The position numbers and the translations under genes were made by a program. From a bacterium (GTDB lineage Bacteria; Krumholzibacteriota; Krumholzibacteriia; LZORAL124-64-63): a stretch of 64,000 nucleotides of DNA. This document shows positions 54,263 through 63,658 of the stretch, piece by piece; positions within the stretch are counted from its first letter, which is position 1, and each line of letters begins with the position of its first letter. The notes beneath the pieces were generated by a model. That model was not told where the DNA came from. It did not search any database and was given only the letters and a program-made list of their open reading frames with translations. The stretch is from the NCBI GenBank assembly GCA_016712675.1, contig JADJQR010000001.1, forward strand, positions 1,178,001 to 1,242,000, read 5' to 3'.

Positions 54263-54271
54263 TGCTATCAT
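54263..54271 (+). promoter_or_regulatory. Candidate extended -10 of subtilisin gene
   Basis: TGTGCTATCAT includes TG-C-TATCAT 12 bases after the kinase stop; the leader would be about 43 bases and contains the GGGAGGAGA SD. The subtilisin can thus be transcribed separately from the kinase. Confidence 0.35.
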
Positions 54272-54320
54272 CATGGGTGCCGTGGGCGGACCACCCCGCC
54301 TCCGGCCGGGAGGAGACATC

Positions 54321-56441
54321 GTGCGACGCATCCTTAGCGGCCGCCGCCTCGGCGGCCTGTTGACACTGGCGCTGGCCGCGGGTCTGGCCCGGGGCCACGC
54401 GGTGGCGCCGGCCAGCGCATCGCGCGTACGGGCGCTCATCGCGCCGGCGGTGGCCGCCGCGCTGGCCGACCCGGCCCATCCGCTGCGCCGCCCCGACGGC
54501 CGCCTCAAGGTCTGGGTGCGGTTCCGCGACCGCGACGTCGCCCCCGGCAGGCTGGAAGCCGAGTTGGCCGCCGCCCGTGCCACACTGTCGCCGCGCGCCC
54601 TGGCCCGGCGCGAACGCGCCGCCGTCGCGGCCGGCACCGCCGCGGTGGACGCCCGCGACCTGCCCCTGGCACCCCGCTACCTGGCGCGCTGCGAGGCGAC
54701 CGGCGCCGAACTCCATCGCCACAGCCGCTGGCTGAACGCCGCCAGCTTCCTGGCCGACGACGCCCAGCTGCGCCGGCTGGCCGCGCTGCCCGAGGTGGCG
54801 GCCATCGAGCCGGTGGCGCGCTTTGCCCGTGCCGCGGTGCCGACGCCGGTCGCGGACGCGCGCGCGCTGATGCCGGCAGCACCAAAGGCGCAGACGGTCA
54901 TCGACTACGGGGACAACGCCGCCGCGATGGCACAGGCAAACGTGCCAGCGGCCCACGAGCAGCTGGGCGTCACCGGCGCGGGCGTGGTCGTGGGCATGCT
55001 CGACACCGGGTTCCGCACTCAGCACGTGGCGCTGGCCCACATCCCGGTGCTGGGTGCCTGGGACTTCGTCAACGACGACCCCGTTGTCGACAACGAGCCG
55101 GGCGACCCGGCTTCCAGCCGCAGCCACGGCACGATGACGCTCTCGACCGTGGCGGCGCACGCGCCCGGCGCCCTGGTCGCGCCGGCCTGGAACGTCGGCG
55201 TGCTCCTGGGTAAGACCGAGGACGTCTCGCAGGAGGTCCCGGCTGAAGAGGACCACTGGGTGGCCGGCCTGGAGTGGTGCGAGGCGCAGGGCGCGGACAT
55301 CATCTCGTCGTCGCTGGGCTACATCGACTGGTACCTGTTCGCGAACCTCGACGGTGCCACCTGCGTGACCACGGTGGCAGCGGACCTGGCGGCCGGCCGT
55401 GGCCTGCTGGTCGTCAACTCTGCCGGCAACGACCGCACGTCCACCGGGCACCTCATCGCGCCGGCCGACGGCGACAGCGTCGTCACCGTCGGCGCGGTGG
55501 ACGCAGCCGGCGTGGTCACCTGGTTCTCGTCGCCCGGGCCCACCGCCGACGGGCGCCTCAAGCCGGACGTGGCCGCGCTCGGGCAGTCCAACCGCGTGGT
55601 CGATCCCGAGAACGACCTGGCCTACCGCAACGCCTCGGGCACCTCGTTCAGCTGCCCGCTGGTGACGGGCGTCGCGGCCCTCGTGCTCGAACGCGTGCCG
55701 GGCCTGCTGCCGATGCAGGTGCTCGCGGCGCTGCGCGCGACGGCCGGACAGGCGGCGACGCCGGACAACGACACCGGCTGGGGCATCGTCGATGCCTACG
55801 CGGCGGCCACCTGGTTCGGCCCGGTCTTCGCGCACCAGCCGCTGGCCGCGACGCAGGCGGTCGCCGGTCCCTGGGCGGTGAGCGCTACCGTCGACGCCCG
55901 GCTGGGCCTGGCCGGGACGCCGGAGCTGCGCTGGCGCGTGGCCGGCAGTCCCTGGCAGGAAGCCGCGATGATCCCGAACGGGCCGCCCGACCTCTTCAGC
56001 GGGCAGATCCCGGCGGCCATCGGCGGCGTGACCGTGGAGTACTACCTGGCGGCGACCGACGGCGGCGGGCACGCGACGACGTGGCCGGTCGGCGGCGCGC
56101 TGGCGCCCTTCGCGTTCACGGTGGCGCCGGGGACGTCGCCGGTCGGCGACATGCCGGTGGTGGCCGCGGCCTGGCTCGCGCCCGCCGCGCCGAACCCGTT
56201 CAACCCGCAGACGACGCTGCGGTACGGGCTGCAGGCTGCCGGCCCGGCGCGGCTGGAGATCATCGATGCCCGCGGACGGCGGGTGCGGACCCTGCTGGAC
56301 GGGGCGCAGGCGGCGGGCGATCATGTCGCGGTCTGGGACGGCCGTGACGATCGCGGCCGCGCCGCGCCGAGCGGCGTCTACTTCTGCCGGCTGGTGGCCG
56401 GTGGCGCCGCCCGCCAGCAGAAGCTGCACCTGGTGCGCTGA
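54321..56441 (+). CDS. Secreted subtilisin-like serine peptidase (S8) with sorting-like tail
   Basis: 706 residues from a GTG with an excellent SD (GGGAGGAGACATC). Signal peptide (about 1-28), propeptide-like region (about 30-195), S8 domain (about 215-500) with triad Asp228 (GMLDTGF), His269 (SRSHGTMT) and Ser442 (ASGTSFSCPLVTGVAAL), and the oxyanion Asn in VVNSAGND. A beta domain (about 510-610) is followed by the shared PNPFNPQT tail ending KLHLVR. It is an exported peptidase, cut free of its propeptide. It sits directly behind the sigma-kinase pair and opposite cassette 2, so a common regulon of secreted peptidases is plausible. Confidence 0.93.
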   Translation: MRRILSGRRLGGLLTLALAAGLARGHAVAPASASRVRALIAPAVAAALADPAHPLRRPDGRLKVWVRFRDRDVAPGRLEAELAAARATLSPRALARRERAAVAAGTAAVDARDLPLAPRYLARCEATGAELHRHSRWLNAASFLADDAQLRRLAALPEVAAIEPVARFARAAVPTPVADARALMPAAPKAQTVIDYGDNAAAMAQANVPAAHEQLGVTGAGVVVGMLDTGFRTQHVALAHIPVLGAWDFVNDDPVVDNEPGDPASSRSHGTMTLSTVAAHAPGALVAPAWNVGVLLGKTEDVSQEVPAEEDHWVAGLEWCEAQGADIISSSLGYIDWYLFANLDGATCVTTVAADLAAGRGLLVVNSAGNDRTSTGHLIAPADGDSVVTVGAVDAAGVVTWFSSPGPTADGRLKPDVAALGQSNRVVDPENDLAYRNASGTSFSCPLVTGVAALVLERVPGLLPMQVLAALRATAGQAATPDNDTGWGIVDAYAAATWFGPVFAHQPLAATQAVAGPWAVSATVDARLGLAGTPELRWRVAGSPWQEAAMIPNGPPDLFSGQIPAAIGGVTVEYYLAATDGGGHATTWPVGGALAPFAFTVAPGTSPVGDMPVVAAAWLAPAAPNPFNPQTTLRYGLQAAGPARLEIIDARGRRVRTLLDGAQAAGDHVAVWDGRDDRGRAAPSGVYFCRLVAGGAARQQKLHLVR

Positions 56442-56472
56442 GGGCGGTGGCCGCACCGGCGCGCGGAGGATC

Positions 56473-58002
56473 ATGGCCAGGAACACCACGCGCTTCTTCT
56501 GCACGGACTGCGGACACGAGGAACTGCGCTGGCTGGGCCAGTGCCCGGCCTGCCAGGCCTGGAACACGTTCGCCGAGATGAAGGTTGCGCCGGCGGTGGG
56601 CGCCTCGAAGGGCGCCCGCGGCTACAGCGCGGCCGCGAAGCGTCCCGTCGGTTTCGGGGGCCAGGCTTCGGCCGGCGGCCCGCCTGCGGGCGCCGCCCCG
56701 CAGCCGGTGCCGCTGGCGAAGGTGCAGTCGGCCGCCACGCGCCGCCTGCCGGTCGAGCCGGCCGAGGTCGCGCGCGTGCTCGGCGGCGGCCTGGTCGAGG
56801 GCTCGGTCGTGCTGCTGGGCGGCGAGCCGGGCGTGGGCAAGTCGACGCTGCTGACGGGCCTGGCCCTGTGGTGGGTCCGGCAGGGCATCCGGGTGGTGTA
56901 CCTGGCCGGCGAGGAATCCCCGGCGCAGATTCGCATGCGCGCCGAACGGCTCGGCTTTCGCCCCGATCGCGAACCCGGTTTCCTGATCCTGCCCGAAGTG
57001 CACCTCGAGACCATCCTCGGCGCCCTGGACGAGGCCACGCTGGCCGCGGCCAGCGGCAGCGGCGTCGCCGCCGGGCCGCCGCCGGCGACCATCGTCATCG
57101 CCGACTCCATCCAGACCCTGCACAGCGACGAGGTGGACGCCTATCCCGGCAGCCCGACGCAGATCCGCTACTGCGGGGGCGTCCTGGCCGACTTCGCGCG
57201 CCGCAGCGGCTGGCCCGTGTTCCTGGTCGGCCATGTCACCAAGACGGGTGACCTGGCCGGTCCCAAGCTCCTGGAGCACATGGTCGACACCGTACTCTAC
57301 TTCGAGGGCTCCGGTGGTGGCGCCATCCGCATGGTGCGCGCGGTGAAGAACCGCTTCGGCACCACCGGCGAGCTGGCGGTCATGGAGATGCGCGGCGAGG
57401 GATTGGTGCCGGTCGACCAGGCCGGCCTGATGTTCCTCAGCGGGCGGCGCGGTGTCGAGCCGGGAGCGGCCGTCTGCGCCGTGAAGAACGGCTCGCGCAC
57501 GTTCCTGGTCGAGGTGCAGGCGCTGGTCTCGCCGGCCCGCTACGGCACGCCGCAGCGCGTGGTGCAGGGCGTCGACAGCAAGCGCGTGGCGCTGCTGGCG
57601 GCAATCCTCGAGAAGCGCGGCGGCCTGGACCTGGCCGGCTGCGACATCTTCGTCAAGGTGGCCGGCGGGGGTCGCGTGGACGATCCCGGCGCCGACCTGG
57701 CCGTGGTGGTGGCGCTGGCCAGTTCGCTGCGCGAACGGCCGGTGCCCGAGGGCACGCTCGTGCTGGGCGAGGTGGGCCTGACCGGCGAGGTGCGCGGCGT
57801 CAGCGAACTGGAGGCGCGCCTGCGCGAGGCGGCCGGCCACGGCTTCACGCGCGTGGTGCTGGCCGCGGTCGCCGGGCGTCGGCCGCGCGGCGTGAAGGGG
57901 ATCGAGCAGGTGCCGGCCACGAGCGTGGAGGAAGCGGTCGCGCTGGCGTTCGAGCCGGGCCACCCTGCCGGCGGGCGCCGTGCGCGCGAGGCGACGCCGT
58001 GA
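56473..58002 (+). CDS. radA: DNA repair protein RadA
   Basis: 509 residues (typical 450-480). An N-terminal C4 zinc finger (FFCTDCGHEELRWLGQCPACQAWNTF), a Walker A GGEPGVGKSTLL, the RadA-specific KNRFG motif (AVKNRFGTTGELAVMEM), Walker B-type VIADSIQT, and a C-terminal Lon-like domain (PARYGTPQRVVQG ... LREAAGHGFTRVVL). It is a branch-migrating helicase in recombination. A linker of about 45 Ala/Gly/Pro-rich residues after the zinc finger explains the extra length. SD GGAGGATC. Its stop overlaps the ispD GTG. Confidence 0.97.
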   Translation: MARNTTRFFCTDCGHEELRWLGQCPACQAWNTFAEMKVAPAVGASKGARGYSAAAKRPVGFGGQASAGGPPAGAAPQPVPLAKVQSAATRRLPVEPAEVARVLGGGLVEGSVVLLGGEPGVGKSTLLTGLALWWVRQGIRVVYLAGEESPAQIRMRAERLGFRPDREPGFLILPEVHLETILGALDEATLAAASGSGVAAGPPPATIVIADSIQTLHSDEVDAYPGSPTQIRYCGGVLADFARRSGWPVFLVGHVTKTGDLAGPKLLEHMVDTVLYFEGSGGGAIRMVRAVKNRFGTTGELAVMEMRGEGLVPVDQAGLMFLSGRRGVEPGAAVCAVKNGSRTFLVEVQALVSPARYGTPQRVVQGVDSKRVALLAAILEKRGGLDLAGCDIFVKVAGGGRVDDPGADLAVVVALASSLRERPVPEGTLVLGEVGLTGEVRGVSELEARLREAAGHGFTRVVLAAVAGRRPRGVKGIEQVPATSVEEAVALAFEPGHPAGGRRAREATP

Positions 58003-58721
58003 CCGCGCCGGCGCTGCCGCCGCTGCACCTGCTGGTGGTCGCCGGGGGCCGCGGCCTGCGCGCCGCGGGCGGCGGCGAGGTGCCCAAGCAGTTCCGCCCC
58101 ACCGGCCGCGGCATGCTGCTGCGCGTGGCTGTCGATACGTTCGTCGCGGGGGATCCGCCGCATCCGCTGGCGCTGGCCTCGGTGACGGTAACCGCCCCGC
58201 TCGCCTGGCACCGGCAGGTCGTGGCCGAGTTGGCCGGCCTTCGCGTCCCGCTGGCCCTGGCGGACGCGGGACAGACGCGCACGGCGTCCACCTGGAACGG
58301 CCTGCTGGCGCTCGAGGCGGCCGCCGGGCCGGGCAAGGGAGACCTGGTCGCGATCCACGACGCGGCGCGACCCTTCGCCACGGCAGCGCTGCTGTCCAGG
58401 CTGGTTGATGCGGCGGCTGCGCGCGGCGGTGCGGTCCCGGGCGTGCCGGTCCACGACACGATCGTCCACAGCGAGCAGGGGCAGGCGCGCTACCTGGCGC
58501 GCGCGTCGCTGCTGGCGGTGCAAACGCCCCAGGTCTTCCGCTGGGAGCAGTTGCGCGAGGCCCATGCCTGGGCTGCGGCGGCGCATGCGGACTTCACGGA
58601 CGACGGGAGCCTGCTGGCGGCTCGGGGCCACCTGCCGGCGATCGTGGACGGGGAAATCGGCAACTGGAAGATCACCACCGAGGGCGACTGGCGGCGCGCG
58701 GCCGACCTGCTGTCCGAGTAG
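57999..58721 (+). CDS. ispD: 2-C-methyl-D-erythritol 4-phosphate cytidylyltransferase
   Basis: 240 residues. It makes CDP-methylerythritol in the MEP isoprenoid pathway. Motifs: VVAGGRGLRAAGGGEVPKQF (nucleotide loop; the usual GxGxRm is modified), GQTRTASTWNGLLAL, IHDAARPF, VQTPQVF, FTDDGSLL and NWKITTEGD. GTG start overlapping radA (GTGA). Length is normal. The GGRGLRAAGGG segment has a small extra insertion compared with the usual AAGxGxR, but the catalytic Lys in PKQF is kept. Confidence 0.92.
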   Translation: MTAPALPPLHLLVVAGGRGLRAAGGGEVPKQFRPTGRGMLLRVAVDTFVAGDPPHPLALASVTVTAPLAWHRQVVAELAGLRVPLALADAGQTRTASTWNGLLALEAAAGPGKGDLVAIHDAARPFATAALLSRLVDAAAARGGAVPGVPVHDTIVHSEQGQARYLARASLLAVQTPQVFRWEQLREAHAWAAAAHADFTDDGSLLAARGHLPAIVDGEIGNWKITTEGDWRRAADLLSE

Positions 58722-58744
58722 CGGCGCGCGCCGGTGCCCGCGGT

Positions 58745-59401
58745 TCAATCCAAATCGGCTACCAGGCGCCCAGTTGCGGCATCACGGTACAGTTTGATCT
58801 GCCGGTAGAGCTTCAGCCCCACCCGCCCCTGCCGGATGCCCTGCAGCAAGTCATCCAGGCACTGCCCGAGATCGCGTTGCTGCTCGCGCAGCATGGCCAG
58901 GCGATCCTGCATCGCGCGGCGGTCGGCCGGCGCCGCCTCGACCACGGCTTCGGCCGCGTGCCAGGCCTTCAGGGCCAGCACGCTCAGACGGTCGATGATG
59001 CTGCCAGGCGATTCGCTGTTGAGCGGCGCCGACGGGTCGATGACACCCAGCGCAGAGAATCCGGCATGGATCACCGCGTCCAGGCGATCGACCGCCTGCA
59101 CACGTCGGCGGTTCGAGTCGTCGATCGAACGCTTGACCGCCGCCAGCACCGCGTCGCCGGCACCGTGCGCGCGGCTGCGGTCCTCTTCGTGCCACTGGAA
59201 GGTGTTGATCAGCTGCAGGTGCTCGACCAGGCGCGCCCAGCCCTCGGGCTCGCGCGCGTTCAGGGCTCCGAGGGCTTCCGTCCAGCTGCCTGGGGCGGGC
59301 TCGGCCCCGTGCCAGCGTTCGATCACCTCGTCAAGGACCGGCGCGACCGCGGCGAACGACGGGGGCAGAAGCGACGACGGGTCGGGCATTGCGGGTTCCA
59401 C
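58745..59401 (-). CDS. DUF4254 family protein
   Basis: 218 residues, all-helical, cytoplasmic. DUF4254 pattern: LVEHLQLINTFQWHEEDRSRAHGAGDAVLAAVKRSIDDSNRRRVQAVDRLDAVI, followed by the SESPGSIIDRLSVLALKAWH segment and a helical C-terminus ending YRDAATGRLVADLD. In Bacteroidota such genes often lie in LPS or glycan loci, but here the neighbours are unrelated and the function is unknown. The GTG at 59401 is chosen because GAGGAGAGAG lies 2-3 bases upstream; an ATG four codons later is an alternative. It is convergent with ispD. Confidence 0.8.
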   Translation of the reverse strand: MEPAMPDPSSLLPPSFAAVAPVLDEVIERWHGAEPAPGSWTEALGALNAREPEGWARLVEHLQLINTFQWHEEDRSRAHGAGDAVLAAVKRSIDDSNRRRVQAVDRLDAVIHAGFSALGVIDPSAPLNSESPGSIIDRLSVLALKAWHAAEAVVEAAPADRRAMQDRLAMLREQQRDLGQCLDDLLQGIRQGRVGLKLYRQIKLYRDAATGRLVADLD

Positions 59402-59514
59402 GGCTCTCTCCTCGGTCGGGTCCGGGGTGCGGGTGGCGGGCGACTGTCGGACGCCACGGCCACGGCGTCCACCCCGCCACGTTACGCTTCGTGCACCAGG
59501 CGGGCAACCGCCGC

Positions 59515-59543
59515 TTGGCGCGGTCGCGCGGGCCGGTTACCAT
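59515..59543 (+). promoter_or_regulatory. Candidate promoter of membrane SpoIIE gene
   Basis: TTGGCG, 17-base spacer, TACCAT; the start near 59550 leaves a 39-base leader containing the CAAGGAG SD. Confidence 0.45.
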
Positions 59544-59588
59544 GGCACGGCCCGTCCCTGCTCAGCGCCGCCAAGGAGCCGAAGCCAC

Positions 59589-62051
59589 GTGAAGCTGCTC
59601 GACCCGCGTTCACCCGCACCCGTCGCCCACTGGCGCAGCCTGCTGACCGGGTTCCTCTTCCTGCTGTCCGCGACGCTGCTGAAGCTCCTGGTCGGCGCCG
59701 TCGGCCTGGGCAGCCATCCGGTGCCACCGTTCCTGATCGGCCTGCTGGCGACGATCGCCTGGCTGCTGACCGCGCGCTTCCTCCTGCCCTGCATCCGGGG
59801 CCAGCGGCTGTGGACCCTCTCGCTGCCGGTCATGCTGCTGCTGGCACTGCTGGCCGGCGGCGTCGGGCGCGTGCTCTGCGTCCTGTGGGCCGTGGCGTTC
59901 CTGACCGGGCGCCGCTACCGCTGCTGGCGGGCCGTGTCCGACCGCCGGCGCGCCGTCGGTTTCGGGCTGGGTGCCGTCGCCCTGGTCCTGGTGGCCCTCT
60001 GCTGGGGCTTCTGGAAGCCGGGCGACGGGGAGTCGCCGTCGGCCGTACGCGGGTTGGGCACCTGGTCACTGGTCAGCCTGGCGCTGTTCTGGGCGTGGTC
60101 GATGTTCCACCTGGCGATGGGCATGCGCCTGCACTTCCTGCGCCTGCGCCCGAAGCTGGCGATCAGCGCCGTCCTGATCGGCGTCGTGCCGCTGCTGCTG
60201 GTCGTCGGGCTTGGCCTGTTGATCCTCTACACGGGCCTGGGCGGCGCGCGCGCTTCCCGTGCCGAGGCGATCCTCGACGGGTGGCGGCGCCTGGCCTCGC
60301 AGGGCGCCGAACTGGCACCGGCACTCTTCGACACCACGTTCACCTGGCCCGACCCAGACGGCGGCGCTCCGGCGTGGGCGCCGGATCTGGCGGCCGCGTT
60401 CGGGCGCTCACTGGCCGACCGGGCGGCAGGCATCACTGACGATGACGATGACGAGGAAGATGAAGACGACGGCCAGGGCGATGCGGGCGCCACCGCGGCG
60501 CGCGACGGCGAACGCACCGTGTCGGCCGCCGGCGGCGCCGTGCGGGTCTCGGTGCCCGTGGCTGCCCCGCCGGCCGGTTCGTGGTCGGTCCCGGCCGATT
60601 CGACCGGGTGGTTCCTGGCCGGTGGCAACATCTGGCTGGTCCGCTGGCAGGGCCTTGGCACGCCGGAGCCCCGGGCGCGGGCCTGGCAGCTCGGCCCTCG
60701 GCCGCTGACCGAACTGTCCCGGCTCCTGCGAGCGGGCGTGGTCATCTCCGGCAGCGTCGGGCGTTCGGCGCAGGGTGACTTCGTCGTCGGCTTCCAGGAC
60801 GGGATGGAGGGACGTGAGGTGCAGGCGGCCGGCCGCCAACTCGGCGGCATCGAGGCCAGCTACCGTGACCCGGCCACGACAGGCGGCTGGTTCCCCGACG
60901 GCCTTTTTTTCGGCGGCACGTTCCTCTCGCTGGGGGAACTGCGCGAAGGGCGCCTGCGTGAGCATGGGGCGTTCCTGCGCCTGCGCGTGGGGTGGGCGGA
61001 CCTGAAGGCCGACTTCATCGAGGGCGAGTCCAACCTGAATGTGGCCATCGTCGTCGGCCTGGCCGTCGTCATCCTCCTGTTCCTCATCATCGAGGGCTTC
61101 GCGGTCTTCTTCAGCGTGCGGATCAGCGAGGGCATCGTCACCGGCGTGCACGCGCTGCACCGCGGGACGCGGGCCGTGGCGGCGGGAAACCTCGACACCG
61201 TGATCGCGATTCCGAACGAGGACGAGTTCGGCGACCTGGCCCGCAGCTTCAACGAGATGACGCTGGCGGTCAGGCACGGTCGCGAGCTGGCGCTGGCCAA
61301 CGAGCGGCTCACGCTGGAACTGACCACCGCGCGTGCCATCCAGATGCGGCTGCTGCCGGGCGCGCAGCCGCAGGTGGCCGGCTTCGAGGTCACCGGCGCC
61401 AGCGTGCCCAGCCGCGAGATCGGCGGCGACTACTACGACTTCCTGGTGCAGGGCGAGGATGCGATCGGCATCGCCATCGGCGACGTCTCGGGCAAGGGCA
61501 TGCCGGCCGCTCTCCTGATGTCCAACCTACAGGCGAGCCTGCACGGACAGGTGCTCCACCGCGGCACCGTTGCCAGCGTAGTGCAGCGCGTGAACGACCT
61601 CATGGTGCGCTCGACCGACCCGCACATGTTCGCCACGTTCTTCTACGGGGTTCTGGAGACGGCGACCGGCCGCTTCACCTGCACCAATGCCGGCCACAAC
61701 CCGCCGCTGGTGTTGAGGCGTGACGGTTCCCTCGAGCGCCTGACCACCGGCGGCCTGCTGCTGGGCATGGTCGGCGACATGGTGTACCAGCAGGACACGG
61801 TCGAACTGGCCCCCGGCGAGGTCATCGTGATGTACACCGACGGCATCACCGAGGCGGTCTCACCCGGCGCCGACGAGGAGGACCCCGAGGCCATGTTCGG
61901 CGAGGAGCGCCTCTGCGAGGTGATCCGCCGCAGCAGCCACCTGCCCGCCAGCGGCATCCAGGATGCCATCCTGGCCGCCGTGGCCGACCACACGCGCGGC
62001 GTGGCGCAGTCCGACGACATCACGCTGGTGGTCATCCGCCGCCAGGAGTAG
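59589..62051 (+). CDS. Membrane sensor SpoIIE/PP2C phosphatase with HAMP domain
   Basis: 820 residues from a GTG (SD AAGGAG). About six membrane helices in residues 15-230, then an extracytoplasmic region (about 235-480) containing an acidic run at about 284-294 (DDDDDEEDEDD), another helix (about 485-510: VAIVVGLAVVILLFLIIEGFAVFF), a HAMP domain (about 515-575), a signalling helix and a SpoIIE phosphatase domain (about 600-820: EIGGDYYDFLVQ, IAIGDVSGKGMPAALLMSNLQA, TNAGHNPPLVL, MYTDGITEA, SDDITLVVIRR). It should convert an outside signal into dephosphorylation of an anti-sigma antagonist. No partner is encoded nearby. Confidence 0.92.
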   Translation: MKLLDPRSPAPVAHWRSLLTGFLFLLSATLLKLLVGAVGLGSHPVPPFLIGLLATIAWLLTARFLLPCIRGQRLWTLSLPVMLLLALLAGGVGRVLCVLWAVAFLTGRRYRCWRAVSDRRRAVGFGLGAVALVLVALCWGFWKPGDGESPSAVRGLGTWSLVSLALFWAWSMFHLAMGMRLHFLRLRPKLAISAVLIGVVPLLLVVGLGLLILYTGLGGARASRAEAILDGWRRLASQGAELAPALFDTTFTWPDPDGGAPAWAPDLAAAFGRSLADRAAGITDDDDDEEDEDDGQGDAGATAARDGERTVSAAGGAVRVSVPVAAPPAGSWSVPADSTGWFLAGGNIWLVRWQGLGTPEPRARAWQLGPRPLTELSRLLRAGVVISGSVGRSAQGDFVVGFQDGMEGREVQAAGRQLGGIEASYRDPATTGGWFPDGLFFGGTFLSLGELREGRLREHGAFLRLRVGWADLKADFIEGESNLNVAIVVGLAVVILLFLIIEGFAVFFSVRISEGIVTGVHALHRGTRAVAAGNLDTVIAIPNEDEFGDLARSFNEMTLAVRHGRELALANERLTLELTTARAIQMRLLPGAQPQVAGFEVTGASVPSREIGGDYYDFLVQGEDAIGIAIGDVSGKGMPAALLMSNLQASLHGQVLHRGTVASVVQRVNDLMVRSTDPHMFATFFYGVLETATGRFTCTNAGHNPPLVLRRDGSLERLTTGGLLLGMVGDMVYQQDTVELAPGEVIVMYTDGITEAVSPGADEEDPEAMFGEERLCEVIRRSSHLPASGIQDAILAAVADHTRGVAQSDDITLVVIRRQE

Positions 62052-62156
62052 CCGACCCGGGCGCAGACCCCTCGATTGCGGGTGGCCCGGCGGCGCGCGA
62101 TGGCGTATCGTGGGTCACCCCTGCAACTGTCGTCCGGTCACCGTCGGGAGTCGGTC

Positions 62157-63632
62157 ATGCCGCAGTGGATCCAGGAGTTCTACCCCGTCCTCATCCTGCT
62201 GGCCGTCGTGGGCTTCGTGTTCTGGCGGCTGCCGTCGGTTGATGTCGGCCACGACAAGCGCTACCTGCGGCGCCGCGTGTTGAACTGGCTGCCGCTCGGC
62301 CTGACCTACGCCTTCCTCTACATGGGCCGCTACAACCTGAAGGTCAGCCAGTACGCCTTCGAGGAGATGGCCAGCCCCGGCGGCGGCCCGCTGATGGGCA
62401 ACGAGGGCTTCAGCCTGATCTTCATGGTGGGGACGATCATCTACGGCATCTCGTTCATCATCAACGGTCCGCTGACCGACCGGCTGGGCGGCCGGATCGC
62501 GATGCTGATCGGCACGGCCGGCGCCACGGCCGTCAACCTGTTGATGGGCCTGGCAGCGCTGTCGCTTGTCGAACACGGGCCGCTGGCCGAAACGCTGGCA
62601 CGACACTTCCTGCCCATCTTCTCGGTGCTCTACGCCGCCAACATGTACTTCCAGAGCTTCGGCGCTGTGGCCATCGTCAAGGTGAACGCGCCGTGGTTCC
62701 ACGTGCGCGAGCGCGGGGTCTTCGGCGCCATCTTCGGCATCCTCATCTCGCTGGGCGTCTACTTCGCCTTCGACATCGGCGACATGATCCTGGACGGCAT
62801 GGGACTGTCCTGGGTGTTCCTGATGCCGGCGCTGCTGCTGGGCATCTTCTGGTTCATCGACTGGCTGGTGGTTCGCGACTCGCCGGCGCAGGCCGGGCTG
62901 GTCGACTTCAACACGGGCGACGCGACCAGTGGCGACGAAGGTCCCCGCATGGGCGCCGTTGCCGTATTCAAGAAGATGCTGACCAATCCCATCATCGTGA
63001 CCATCTCGGTCGTCGAGTTCTGCAGCGGCTTCCTGCGCCAGTCGATCATGCAGTGGTACGGCTCGTTCGCCAAGCAGACGGACGCCACGCTGGGGCTGCG
63101 GTCCAGCTTCGTCAACGAGAACTGGGGCCTGCTGCTGTGCATCGCCGGCATCATGGGCGGGGTCGTGGCGGGCTTCATCAGCGACCACGTCTTCCAGTCC
63201 CGTCGCGGGCCCGTGGCCGGCTTCCTCTACGCCATGATGCTGGCCGGCGCGATCCTGCTGACCTTCACCTACACGACGCCGATCGTCGGCTGGCTGGTGG
63301 TCGTCATGTCGATGGCGGTCATCGGCGTGCACGGCATGCTCTCGGGTACGGCCAGCATGGACTTCGGCGGGGCCAAGAACGCGGGCATCGCGGTGGGCAT
63401 CATCGACGGCTTCGTCTATCTTGGCACCGGCACCATGTCGCTGCTCTACACGTGGATCCTGCCCAAGGTCGAGCTGGGCGCCGACGGCAAACTGGCCGGG
63501 CCGGCCACGGATCCGGCGAACTGGCTGGCCTGGCCGATCTCGATGATCCCGGTCGCCGCGATCGGCCTGTTCCTGGCCCTGAGGCTGTGGAACGCCAAGC
63601 CGAAGCCGAAGGCGGGCGCCACGGGCCACTGA
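62157..63632 (+). CDS. MFS organophosphate:phosphate antiporter (GlpT/UhpT-like)
   Basis: 491 residues with 12 predicted helices. It fits the OPA branch of the major facilitator superfamily: LGLTYAFLYMGRYNLKVSQYAF, FMVGTIIYGISFIINGPLTDRLGGR and RERGVFGAIFGILISLGVYFAFDIG; the second half begins with VVEFCSGFLRQSIMQWYG. An extra N-terminal helix (PVLILLAVVGFVFWRLP) precedes the core. The likely substrates are glycerol-3-phosphate or hexose phosphates, exchanged for phosphate. SD GGGAG lies 7 bases before the ATG. A TonB receptor gene follows after 26 bases, probably in the same operon. Confidence 0.88.
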   Translation: MPQWIQEFYPVLILLAVVGFVFWRLPSVDVGHDKRYLRRRVLNWLPLGLTYAFLYMGRYNLKVSQYAFEEMASPGGGPLMGNEGFSLIFMVGTIIYGISFIINGPLTDRLGGRIAMLIGTAGATAVNLLMGLAALSLVEHGPLAETLARHFLPIFSVLYAANMYFQSFGAVAIVKVNAPWFHVRERGVFGAIFGILISLGVYFAFDIGDMILDGMGLSWVFLMPALLLGIFWFIDWLVVRDSPAQAGLVDFNTGDATSGDEGPRMGAVAVFKKMLTNPIIVTISVVEFCSGFLRQSIMQWYGSFAKQTDATLGLRSSFVNENWGLLLCIAGIMGGVVAGFISDHVFQSRRGPVAGFLYAMMLAGAILLTFTYTTPIVGWLVVVMSMAVIGVHGMLSGTASMDFGGAKNAGIAVGIIDGFVYLGTGTMSLLYTWILPKVELGADGKLAGPATDPANWLAWPISMIPVAAIGLFLALRLWNAKPKPKAGATGH

Positions 63633-63658
63633 GCGCGACCAGCACGGAGGAGTACCGG

